In this document: in pieces, positions 1-7,120 of the stretch
How positions within the stretch are numbered: the first letter of the stretch is position 1
Layout of the letters: each line of letters opens with the position of its first letter
Assembly (NCBI GenBank): GCA_041547565.1
Contig: JBFEUI010000068.1
Location: 1-14,877 of the forward strand
From: JBFEUI01 sp041547565
Lineage (GTDB): Bacteria > Pseudomonadota > Gammaproteobacteria > Thiohalomonadales > Thiohalomonadaceae
Length of the DNA stretch: 14,877 nucleotides
Reading direction: 5' to 3'
Notes under the pieces: generated by a model
Told to the model about the DNA's origin: nothing
The model's database searches: none
Seen by the model: only the letters and a program-made list of their open reading frames with translations
Position numbers and translations under genes: made by a program

Positions 1-104
1 ACGCCGAAATTGTAGGTGGTCGTTGTGTCGTCATTATCAGCGGCGAGCACGACGGTACTGACCAGTCCCAGAACCACACCACAAAGGAGTTTTCGCAGAG
101 TCAT
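1..104 (-). CDS. Exported protein, N-terminal fragment (cut by window edge)
   Basis: An ATG on the minus strand (complement of 102-104) opens a frame that runs off the left edge after 34 codons. It begins MTLRKLLCGVVLGLVSTVVL and continues AADNDDTTTTYNFGV. This is a textbook Sec signal peptide: a basic n-region (R4, K5), a hydrophobic core, and a VLA-AD cleavage site after about residue 21. A GAGGGG ribosome-binding site lies 7-8 bases upstream (complement of about 112-118). The mature protein starts with a run of Asp and Thr. It is exported to the periplasm or outer membrane, but too little remains to name a family. It lies 78 bp downstream of the SYLF-domain gene on the same strand and could be co-transcribed with it. 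Confidence 0.75.
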   Translation of the reverse strand, partial: MTLRKLLCGVVLGLVSTVVLAADNDDTTTTYNFG

Positions 105-182
105 GTGCTGTTCCCCTCGTAAAGAACTTATTCGTTTAATTGTAGACCCAATCAGTCAAACTGATCGAATTTCACAGAAGCC

Positions 183-773
183 CTACTTAATGGGCTTGTA
201 ATTGAATTTCTGGCCGCCGACACTGGCCTCGTACATCAGTCCGCCCCGGCTCATGGTGAAGATGGCCACCCCGTCCGAGTATTCGGCATTGGCTGCGGCG
301 CCGGCAGTTGCGGCAACAGCCGAGGCCTGCGCCCCCAGCTCGAAATTGCCACCGGTAAAGTCATCGAGGGCCGCCTTGTCCTTGAAGAAGATGATTTCAC
401 TGTATACCTGGGCACCAAACTGCAGACCAAACGTGACCTGGGTCAGACTGGTGGTGCCGATGAGCCTGCCTTTTTCAAACACCTTACCCTTGCCGTGTGC
501 ACCGCCAAATCCCATTCCCGCCTTGCCCACCGTCGGGAACACCGCATAGCCGTGCGCCTTGTCGAAGAAGACCTTCATCTTCGCATCCTTCTGGCGGAAC
601 AGGCGAATGGTTTCCTCGGCGGTACGCTCCTGCTCGGGCTCCTGTGCCTGTGGTTTGGCCGCATCGCGGGTCGGATCCCAGCCGGCTGGCACATCAGGTG
701 ACACGAGTAGTGTCAGGAGAAGAAACGGCAGGGCGCATTTTGTCTTCAGCAGCATATAAGAGCTCGGATACAT
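183..773 (-). CDS. Secreted SYLF (Ysc84-like) lipid-binding domain protein
   Basis: The protein has 196 residues. A hydrophobic stretch (about residues 13-28, ending VPAG) looks like a signal peptide. A charged, Gln/Glu-rich linker follows (about 36-60). The SYLF/Ysc84 domain occupies about residues 62-194. The evidence for the family is the HGYAVFPTVGKAGMGFGGAHGKG block (75-97), the central LTQVTFGLQFGAQVYSEIIFF block, the Ala-rich helix (about 147-163), and the closing FTMSRGGLMYEASVGGQKF segment. Family members bind membrane lipids in eukaryotes; the bacterial periplasmic members have no established role. The first ATG has no clear Shine-Dalgarno sequence. M7 (position 755) would give a more compact signal peptide and is an alternative start. 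The gene begins 40 bp after the HD-GYP gene, with a 14-bp inverted repeat in that gap. Confidence 0.85.
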   Translation of the reverse strand: MYPSSYMLLKTKCALPFLLLTLLVSPDVPAGWDPTRDAAKPQAQEPEQERTAEETIRLFRQKDAKMKVFFDKAHGYAVFPTVGKAGMGFGGAHGKGKVFEKGRLIGTTSLTQVTFGLQFGAQVYSEIIFFKDKAALDDFTGGNFELGAQASAVAATAGAAANAEYSDGVAIFTMSRGGLMYEASVGGQKFNYKPIK

Positions 774-784
774 TCACTGGCAAT

Positions 785-798
785 CGAGCAAGTGCTCG
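785..798. repeat. Short inverted repeat before the SYLF gene
   Basis: CGAGCA and TGCTCG form a perfect 6+6 bp inverted repeat around a 2-bp centre. It lies in the 40-bp gap between the HD-GYP stop codon and the SYLF-gene start. The centre is too small for a stable RNA hairpin loop unless the inner pairs open, so if it is functional a dimeric protein-binding site is more likely. It may also be chance. Confidence 0.3.
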
Positions 799-813
799 TT
801 GGTATAGCGTAAT

Positions 814-2034
814 TCAGCTAATGAACTTGTGGGGCCGTATGCCCCATTGTGCCTCATTTTCGTAGGAGACAATTTTATCATCGCCGCTTTTGCTTGTCGG
901 GTTTGACAGGTCGATATCGACAGGTGTGATGTAACGTTTGTGTTTAATGTCAAAAACAGCCCGCACAATAGGGTACAGAGGGCCCTTTTCGCCTGACTCT
1001 ACCACCACCGCAAGCCGACCGCTTTGCAGTCGTACCAGGGTGCCGACCGGATAGATCCCGACGCAGCGGATAAACTGGTGTACCAGTACCTCGTTGAAGT
1101 GATACTTGCTCCACTCCACCAGTTTTTTCAGCACCGCTGTGGGTTCCTGGCCCTTGTGGTATACGCGATCGGAGGAGATGGCGTCGTAGACATCGACGAT
1201 CGCCGCCATCTGGCCGAAGTGGTTGATCTGTTCGCCGGACAGACCGCGGGGATAGCCGCTGCCGTCGTAGCGCTCGTGGTGCTGTGCGGCCACCGCCAGC
1301 GCATCGGCGCCGATGCTGGAGGTGGCGCGAAGAATCTCGTCACTGAAGACCACGTGTTTGCGCATCTCGTTGAACTCGTCGTCGGAGAGTTTGCCGGGTT
1401 TGTTGAGAATCTGCAGCGGTGTTTTCATCTTGCCGATATCGTGCAGCAGGGCGCCGGTGCCGATCTCCATCACCTTGGCGTGATCGTTGCCCTGGTCCTT
1501 GGCAAAGGCGATCATCAGCGCCGCGACGCTGACTGAGTGCTGGAAGGTGTATTCATCGGCGCTGCGGATGCGTCCCAGGCTCAACATGGCATCCTTGTTG
1601 CGCAGGATTGAAGAGACCATGGCGTCGACCACACCGTCGACCCGTTCGATGTCGACCTGCCTGCCGAGGCGTACATCATCCATGATATCCGTGACGACAC
1701 GGGAGGCCTCGCTGGCGGCCGTTTGGGCATGTGCCAGTTCCTCTTCAAACGATGTGTTGATGAACTCGGGTGGCGCATGCTCCATGACATGGTCGATGGT
1801 CTCCTCCAGCGCCTGGTCTACCTCTTTTTTGCTGGGTGCATCCGGGATATCCTGCCCCCGGGCCGTATCGATATAGACCTCACGGATGCCCTGCTTGGCG
1901 ATCTTGGTCACCACTGACATGGAGTCGATCATGAACTGGTTGCGGACAAAGGGGTGATCCAGCCAGCCGCAGTTCAGGTCATGGATGAACATGCCCGGGG
2001 TGAGTTGCTGGACGGTGACCTTTTTGATTGTCAT
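814..2034 (-). CDS. HD-GYP domain cyclic-di-GMP phosphodiesterase (DUF3391 + HD-GYP)
   Basis: The protein has 406 residues and no membrane segment, so it should be cytoplasmic. The N-terminal region (about 1-130) matches the DUF3391 type that often precedes HD-GYP: it opens with a VQQLTPGMFIHDL segment and has an acidic helical linker. The HD-GYP domain spans about 140-330. Its metal and catalytic residues look complete: H166, H198-D199 with K202 (LLHDIGK), H227, H252-H253, the signature HHERYDGSGYP (252-262), and D281 in IVDVYDAISSDR. Such enzymes hydrolyse cyclic-di-GMP to pGpG or GMP; this activity is inferred from the intact motifs. A C-terminal extension (about 330-406) is predicted to be beta-rich (VGTLVRLQSGRLAVVVE), as in related proteins. 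The gene starts 33 bp after the upstream Cys-rich gene and its ribosome-binding site is weak. There is no receiver or PAS domain, so the input signal is unknown; the DUF3391 region or the neighbouring protein may supply it. Confidence 0.92.
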   Translation of the reverse strand: MTIKKVTVQQLTPGMFIHDLNCGWLDHPFVRNQFMIDSMSVVTKIAKQGIREVYIDTARGQDIPDAPSKKEVDQALEETIDHVMEHAPPEFINTSFEEELAHAQTAASEASRVVTDIMDDVRLGRQVDIERVDGVVDAMVSSILRNKDAMLSLGRIRSADEYTFQHSVSVAALMIAFAKDQGNDHAKVMEIGTGALLHDIGKMKTPLQILNKPGKLSDDEFNEMRKHVVFSDEILRATSSIGADALAVAAQHHERYDGSGYPRGLSGEQINHFGQMAAIVDVYDAISSDRVYHKGQEPTAVLKKLVEWSKYHFNEVLVHQFIRCVGIYPVGTLVRLQSGRLAVVVESGEKGPLYPIVRAVFDIKHKRYITPVDIDLSNPTSKSGDDKIVSYENEAQWGIRPHKFIS

Positions 2035-2067
2035 GGCGTGCTGTTGTTGACTCGATGCGGCTGGGAG

Positions 2068-2763
2068 CTAATCGGCAGCCATCTGACCTTTTAACAGGCG
2101 GGGCAGGCGGGTCAGTATATCATCGACCCCCATCTGAACAAGCGAACTGATGGAGACAAAGGTCTGCAGTGCATTGACCGTGGCATCCTCGCTGGAGGCC
2201 TCGCGCATGCGGCGCATCAGGTGGATGTTGACCTCTTTCAGGCTGCTGTAGAGTTCGGCGACGCCCTTGAGATCCCAGTCCGGTTCCGCAGTCGAGGCAC
2301 GGTATTGCAGGTACTGGTTGATAAGGTAGGTGCCTACCAGCCGGTGCACGGTCTCATCCAGCGTGGCGAAGGGGAGGTGAATCTGCGCCAGTGGTTTGAG
2401 CTGTGATAACAGGGGACAGCCGCCGCTGGCCAGTATCAGGCCGAACAGGGAGTTAATCCATGTCTGGGCATCGCAGTTCTTGAAGTAGCTGCGTGTGTCG
2501 GTATGCACCCACACATCGGCCCGCTCGATTGATAGCGTACCGCCAAACTGCCGTGCAATTTGTTCGATATCCACGGCCGCGGGGCAAAACCGGTGCTGCT
2601 CGGGGGGCAGTGGACAGTTGGGGCAGCGGTTGTTACCAAGGCGTGTCCAGGCGGCGTGATCGTCGGTCACTGATGAGTCGGGGCGATAGCGTCGCTCGGT
2701 ATCGATATCGATGCTGTAGGCGCTGCCGTCATCGCGTTTGAGTTCGTAACTGATTATCGCCAT
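2068..2763 (-). CDS. Conserved protein of unknown function with a CxxC-HxxC cluster
   Basis: The protein has 231 residues, with no signal peptide or transmembrane segment. The N-terminus (about 1-30) resembles a small beta-hairpin module (ISYELKRDDGSAYSIDIDTE). The most striking feature is C47-x2-C50-x6-H57-x2-C60 (the CPNCPL segment up to HRFC), which could bind a metal ion. Further conserved-looking positions are C97, the ASGGCP segment with C116, and the PLAQIHLPFATLDET segment with H129. The C-terminal third is helical, with a long amphipathic stretch at about 165-215. From memory this resembles an uncharacterised proteobacterial family that I believe is catalogued as DUF6901, but I cannot confirm the number. 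It sits 17 bp after ppsA and 33 bp before the HD-GYP gene, so it is probably translated from the same transcript. A role in signalling beside the HD-GYP protein is a guess from position only. Confidence 0.8.
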   Translation of the reverse strand: MAIISYELKRDDGSAYSIDIDTERRYRPDSSVTDDHAAWTRLGNNRCPNCPLPPEQHRFCPAAVDIEQIARQFGGTLSIERADVWVHTDTRSYFKNCDAQTWINSLFGLILASGGCPLLSQLKPLAQIHLPFATLDETVHRLVGTYLINQYLQYRASTAEPDWDLKGVAELYSSLKEVNIHLMRRMREASSEDATVNALQTFVSISSLVQMGVDDILTRLPRLLKGQMAAD

Positions 2764-2780
2764 CGCTGTTCAGCTCACTA

Positions 2781-5153
2781 TTATTGTTTTTGTTCCATAT
2801 CGGTTATCACCTGCTTCATCCTTAGCACGCTGTCCGGGTTCAGAGAGATTGAGTCGATATGCTGCTCAACCAGCCATTCGGTGATTTCCGGAAAATCCGA
2901 TGGGGCCTGGCCGCATATGCCGACATACTTATTATTACGGTTACAGGCCTCAATGGCCATCTTCATCAACATCAGCACGGCCTCATTGCGTTCGTCCAGG
3001 CCCCCGATCAGGCCTGAATCACGATCCACGCCCAGGGTAAGCTGTGTGAGGTCGTTGGAGCCGATGGAAAAGCCGTCGAAGTGGCGCAGGAACTGATCGG
3101 CCAGCAGGGCATTGACCGGAATTTCACACATCAGGTAGACCTTGAGTCCGGTCTCACCGCGCCGCAGTCCCTGGGTGTCCATCATCTCGAGGACGCGCAC
3201 ACCCTCCTCGACGCTGCGTACAAAGGGAATCATCACTGCCAGGTTATCCAGCCCCATCTCCTCGCGCACCATTCGCAGCGCGCGGCACTCCAACGCGAAA
3301 CTTTTGGCAAACTCCGGTGAGGGATAACGGTAGGCGCCACGAAAGCCTATCATCGGATTCTCTTCTTCCGGCTCGAAGTGTTCTCCGCCAATCAGCGAAG
3401 CATATTCGTTGGACTTGAAATCACTCAGCCTGACAATCACCGGCTTGGGGTAGAAGGCGGCGGCAATGGTGGCGACCCCCTCGGACAGTCGCTCGACAAA
3501 GAAACGTTCGCGGTCGCCATAACCGGCCGTGATGCGGTCGATCTGCTGCTGCTCGTCCTGGTTCAGCCGTTCATATTCCAGCAAAGCGCGTGGGTGGATG
3601 CGGATCGAGTTGTTGATGATAAATTCAAGCCGTGCCAGACCGACGCCATCGACCGGCAGGCGCGCCGCCTCAAACGCCTGCTCGGGATTGGCGAGGTTGA
3701 GCATAATGCGGGTGCGGGTGTGCCCGGTGCCGCCCATCTCGATATAGTCGATGTCAAACGCCTGCCGTCCGGCGTAGACATTGCCGGTATCGCCCTCGGC
3801 GCAGGAGACGGTCACCGCCTGTCCCGATTCGAGTGCCTGTGTGGCCTCACCGGTACCGACAATGGCGGGAATGCCCAGTTCGCGGGCGATGATGGCGGCG
3901 TGACAGGTCCGTCCCCCACGGTTGGTGACGATGGCCGATGCGATTTTCATCACCGGTTCCCAGTCCGGATCGGTGATGTCGGTCACCAGCACCTCGCCGG
4001 CCTGCAACTGGTGCATGTCGGCGGCCTTGAGGATCACGCGTGTATTGCCGACGGCGATCTTCTGGCCGACGCTCTTGCCGCTGATAAGCACCTCGCCGCG
4101 GCTTTTCAGCGTATACACCTCCTGTTTACTGGCATCGGCCTGCGACTTGACCGTTTCCGGTCGCGCCTGAACGATGAACAACTCACCACTGCGTCCGTCC
4201 TTGGCCCACTCTATATCCATCGGCCGCCCGTAGTGCCTCTCGATGGCAACGGCGTAGCGGGCCAGTTCAAGCACCTCTTCGTCGGTAATGGAAAACCGTT
4301 GCTGCTGCTCAGGGCTGACTTCGATATTGCGGGTGGACGAGCCGCCTTGCGGCGAATCGGCATAGACCATCTTCAGCGCCTTGTCGCCCAGATGGCGTTT
4401 GAGTATGGGGCGCTTGCCGGCGGCCAGTGTGGGTTTGAAGACATAGAACTCGTCGGGCGTGACCGCCCCCTGCACCACGTTCTCCCCCAGGCCGTAGGCG
4501 GAGGTGATGAAGACGACATCATTAAAACCGCTTTCGGTATCAATGGAGAACATCACCCCGGAGGCGGCCTGGTCGGCTCGTACCATCTGCTGCACGCCGA
4601 TGGAGAGGGCGACCTCCATGTGGTCGAAGCCCTGATCGACGCGGTAGGAGATGGCCCGGTCGGTAAACAGGGAGGCAAATACCCGCTTGCAGGCATCCAG
4701 GATGCCGTCACTGCCGCGGATATTGAGATAGGTCTCCTGTTGACCGGCAAAGGAGGCGGTGGGCAGGTCTTCCGCTGTGGCCGAGCTGCGCACCGCCACA
4801 TCGGTGTTGTCGCCATACTCGGCCTCCAGGGTGCGATAGGCCTGTGTGATTTCCTCGGTCAGCTGTTGGGGCAGCTGCCCGGCGAGAATCCACTGGCGGA
4901 TTTGCGTGCCGGTTTTTGCCAGTGCCCTGACATCGTGGGTATCCAGACCGTCCAGTGCAGCGGCAATACGCTGGTTGAGGTGGTTTTGTTCGATAAACAG
5001 GCGGAAGGCCTCTGCCGTGGTGGCAAAACCGTTCGGCACCTTGATGCCCTCACCGCTCAGCGCGCTGTACATCTCTCCCAGTGAGGCGTTTTTTCCTCCG
5101 ACAATGGGCACATCACCAATGCCAAGTTCCGAGAAGGGTTTGACGTATTGCAT
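2781..5153 (-). CDS. ppsA: Phosphoenolpyruvate synthase (pyruvate, water dikinase)
   Basis: The protein has 790 residues, the usual length for PpsA. It converts pyruvate, ATP and water to phosphoenolpyruvate, AMP and phosphate, the first committed step of gluconeogenesis from pyruvate. The order of domains is: an N-terminal ATP-grasp region (about 1-340) with GGKNASLGEM at 19-28 and FIVQARPETV at 326-335; the swivelling phosphohistidine domain (about 370-465) with GGRTCHAAIIAREL, in which H418 carries the phosphate; and the C-terminal TIM-barrel pyruvate-binding domain with GICGQAPSD (C747 is the expected catalytic Cys). T416, two residues before the catalytic His, corresponds to the threonine that the PpsR kinase/phosphorylase modifies in enterobacteria. 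No ppsR lies in this window. A purine-rich AGGGGGC site (complement of about 5161-5167) precedes the ATG. The gene lies 75 bp downstream of pgm on the same strand. Confidence 0.97.
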   Translation of the reverse strand: MQYVKPFSELGIGDVPIVGGKNASLGEMYSALSGEGIKVPNGFATTAEAFRLFIEQNHLNQRIAAALDGLDTHDVRALAKTGTQIRQWILAGQLPQQLTEEITQAYRTLEAEYGDNTDVAVRSSATAEDLPTASFAGQQETYLNIRGSDGILDACKRVFASLFTDRAISYRVDQGFDHMEVALSIGVQQMVRADQAASGVMFSIDTESGFNDVVFITSAYGLGENVVQGAVTPDEFYVFKPTLAAGKRPILKRHLGDKALKMVYADSPQGGSSTRNIEVSPEQQQRFSITDEEVLELARYAVAIERHYGRPMDIEWAKDGRSGELFIVQARPETVKSQADASKQEVYTLKSRGEVLISGKSVGQKIAVGNTRVILKAADMHQLQAGEVLVTDITDPDWEPVMKIASAIVTNRGGRTCHAAIIARELGIPAIVGTGEATQALESGQAVTVSCAEGDTGNVYAGRQAFDIDYIEMGGTGHTRTRIMLNLANPEQAFEAARLPVDGVGLARLEFIINNSIRIHPRALLEYERLNQDEQQQIDRITAGYGDRERFFVERLSEGVATIAAAFYPKPVIVRLSDFKSNEYASLIGGEHFEPEEENPMIGFRGAYRYPSPEFAKSFALECRALRMVREEMGLDNLAVMIPFVRSVEEGVRVLEMMDTQGLRRGETGLKVYLMCEIPVNALLADQFLRHFDGFSIGSNDLTQLTLGVDRDSGLIGGLDERNEAVLMLMKMAIEACNRNNKYVGICGQAPSDFPEITEWLVEQHIDSISLNPDSVLRMKQVITDMEQKQ

Positions 5154-5228
5154 GGCCGGTGCCCCCTGTGTGCTATGACGTTGTGCGCTTACCTGTAAAT
5201 CTAGTACCTGCCTGTGAATGTGTAATGT

Positions 5229-6875
5229 TCAGGTGATGACGGTAGGGTGGTCGCGTCCGGTGCGCTGGGGCAGCTCGGCCAATGCAGCGGCCGCTTCAAT
5301 CAGTGCGGCCAGTGCCTGCTGGGTCTCCTGCGACTGCCTGGCCGGATCCGTTTCGATGCTCTCGATATAGATGCGCAGGGTGGCGCCCACCGTGCCCGTA
5401 CCTGACAGGCGATAGACAATCCGTGAGCCGTCCTCGAAACCGATACGCAGTCCCTGGTTTTCGCTGGTGCTGCCGTCGATGGGATCGGTGTAGCTGAAGT
5501 TGTCGGCATAACGCACGGTGCGATCCGCGATAGTGCTGCCGGGGAGGGTGGCGAACTGCATCTCTACATGCTCCATTAGCGCTTTGGCCGCCTCGGCATC
5601 GATCCCTTCGTAGTCGTGGCGGGTGTAGTAGTTGCGTCCGTATTGTGCCCAGTGCTCCCGGACGATGTCGGCCACCGCCTCGCGGCGACTGGCCAGGATA
5701 TTCAGCCAGAACAGTACCGCCCACAGTCCGTCCTTCTCGCGCACGTGATCGGAGCCGGTGCCGAAACTCTCCTCACCACAGAAGGTGATGCGCCCGGCAT
5801 CGAGCAGGTTGCCGAAAAATTTCCAGCCGGTCGGTGTCTCGAACGATTCGATGCCGAGCGCCTCGGCCACCGTGTCAGCTGCGGCACTGGTCGGCATGGA
5901 ACGGGCCACCCCGCTGAGTCGACCCCGGTAGCCCGGAACGTGATCGGCGTGGGCGGTGATTACCGCAAGGCTGTCCGAGGGGGTGACAAAAAAATTGTTG
6001 CCCAGGATCATGTTGCGGTCACCGTCACCGTCAGAGGCGGCACCGAAGTCCGGTGCGTCGGCGCCGAACAGCTCGGCGACCAGCTCCTCGGCGTGGGCGA
6101 GATTGGGATCCGGGTGGCCGCCGCCGAAATCGGGCAGCGGCACGCCGTTTATTACCGTGCCCGGTGCGGCGCCGAGGCGTTGTTCCAGCAGTTCAATGGC
6201 ATAAGGGCCGGTGATGGCGTGCATGGCATCGAAGCGCATGCGAAAACCGCTGTCGAACAGCGCGCGTATCGCCGCAAAATCGAACAGTGACTCCATCAGT
6301 TCGGCATAGTCGGCCACCGGGTCGATGATCTCGACGGCCATGCCGCCGAGCTGCAGGCTGCAGCAGCGCTCCAGAGGGATCGCCTCGGCCTCGGCGATGA
6401 AGTATCGGTCAATCTCCAGGCTGCGGCGGTAGATGGCCTCGGTGAGCTGCTCCGGCGCCGGACCGCCGTTGCTGCCGTTGAACTTGATGCCGAAGTCGCC
6501 GTGCGGGCCACCGGGGTTGTGGCTGGCCGAGAGGATGAACCCTCCGCCCAGGCTGTATTTGCGAATCACGGCGGAGGCGGCCGGGGTGGAGAGCAGGCCG
6601 TCGCGCCCGACCAGCACCCGCTCGATACCGTTGGCGGCGGCCATCTTGAGGATGGTCTGTATCGCCTCGCGGTTGTAGTAGCGTCCATCACCGCCCAGGG
6701 CGAGGGTGCGGCCCTTCAGCTCCGGCAGGGTATCGAAAATGGCCTGAACGAAATTCTCCAGGTAGCCGGGTTGTTTGAATACATCGACCCGCTTGCGCAG
6801 TCCGGAGGTACCGGGGCGCTGGTCGTCAAAGGGGGTGGTCGCAACGGTTTTCTTTTCCATTTTCCCTGACATCAT
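5229..6875 (-). CDS. pgm: Phosphoglucomutase, alpha-D-glucose phosphate-specific (PGM1-like)
   Basis: The protein has 548 residues and interconverts glucose-1-phosphate and glucose-6-phosphate, linking gluconeogenesis to glycogen, cell-envelope sugars and UDP-glucose. Four motifs place it in the phosphohexomutase family, closest to the eukaryotic PGM1-like branch. These are FDDQRPGTSGLRK near the N-terminus; the active-site loop ILSASHNPGG, with S118 as the phosphoserine; the metal loop SDGDGDRN (D282, D284, D286); and the sugar-recognition loop CGEESFGTGSDH (366-377). The phosphate-binding loop RLSGTGTVGATLR (489-501) is also present. The start is uncertain. Two adjacent ATGs (codons 1 and 2) lack a good ribosome-binding site, and M6 (position 6860) is closer to the usual family N-terminus but has its AGGG only 3 bases away. 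The gene is divergent from htpG and leads into ppsA. Confidence 0.95.
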   Translation of the reverse strand: MMSGKMEKKTVATTPFDDQRPGTSGLRKRVDVFKQPGYLENFVQAIFDTLPELKGRTLALGGDGRYYNREAIQTILKMAAANGIERVLVGRDGLLSTPAASAVIRKYSLGGGFILSASHNPGGPHGDFGIKFNGSNGGPAPEQLTEAIYRRSLEIDRYFIAEAEAIPLERCCSLQLGGMAVEIIDPVADYAELMESLFDFAAIRALFDSGFRMRFDAMHAITGPYAIELLEQRLGAAPGTVINGVPLPDFGGGHPDPNLAHAEELVAELFGADAPDFGAASDGDGDRNMILGNNFFVTPSDSLAVITAHADHVPGYRGRLSGVARSMPTSAAADTVAEALGIESFETPTGWKFFGNLLDAGRITFCGEESFGTGSDHVREKDGLWAVLFWLNILASRREAVADIVREHWAQYGRNYYTRHDYEGIDAEAAKALMEHVEMQFATLPGSTIADRTVRYADNFSYTDPIDGSTSENQGLRIGFEDGSRIVYRLSGTGTVGATLRIYIESIETDPARQSQETQQALAALIEAAAALAELPQRTGRDHPTVIT

Positions 6876-7120
6876 CTGTTGTTTTCACCATTCAAACACA
6901 GAGTGGAGAGTGGGGCCAGTCCTGCTCCGGATTGGTACCCATCACCCTGAAATGACTGGAAAAATGCACCCTGCGTTGGGACTGTATGCCAACAGTCAGG
7001 CCCACCATGGCTATTTGCCGCAGCCTTTGCTGCGATGATGGCTTGAAAGCCAGGTTCAATAACCCCACATTCAATCACAGTTTGCCCCTGGATAGATGTT
7101 TTAGAGGAGAGATAACAAAG
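6876..7120. other. Divergent intergenic region between pgm and htpG
   Basis: These 245 bp separate the divergent pgm and htpG genes. The htpG-proximal part holds a heat-shock-type promoter and a strong ribosome-binding site. I see no convincing sigma-70 promoter for pgm on the minus strand and no strong hairpin. An in-frame extension of htpG back to an ATG at 6986 exists, but its translation (Cys/Arg-rich, unlike any HtpG) argues that it is not coding. Confidence 0.7.
7042..7070 (+). promoter_or_regulatory. Sigma-32 (RpoH) heat-shock promoter for htpG
   Basis: CTTGAAA at 7042-7048 and CCCCACAT at 7063-7070 are separated by 14 bp. The sigma-32 consensus is CTTGAAA, 13-15 bp, CCCCATnT. The -35 element matches fully and the -10 differs at one specified base. 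Transcription would begin near 7077, giving a leader of about 44 bases before the htpG ATG at 7121. The gene downstream is a classic RpoH target, which supports the call. Confidence 0.85.

Noticed and set aside
151..165. ATCAGT-CAA-ACTGAT as a terminator of the SYLF gene
   Set aside because: The stem is only 6 bp and A/T-rich, with no T-tract on the minus-strand side.
774..968. A 64-codon minus-strand frame overlapping the end of the HD-GYP gene
   Set aside because: It overlaps the HD-GYP C-terminus in another frame and has no domain or ribosome-binding site.
3378..5084. A 568-codon open frame antisense to ppsA
   Set aside because: It is a mirror frame of a highly conserved gene, with no ribosome-binding site I can see and a Gly/Asp/His-rich translation without motifs.
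5154..5228. A separate promoter for ppsA in the pgm-ppsA gap
   Set aside because: TTCACA is the only -35-like word and no -10 hexamer lies at a suitable distance, so I could not support it.
6986..7120. An N-terminal extension of htpG by 45 codons
   Set aside because: The extension would cover the heat-shock promoter, has no HtpG-like sequence, and the ATG at 7121 has a strong ribosome-binding site.
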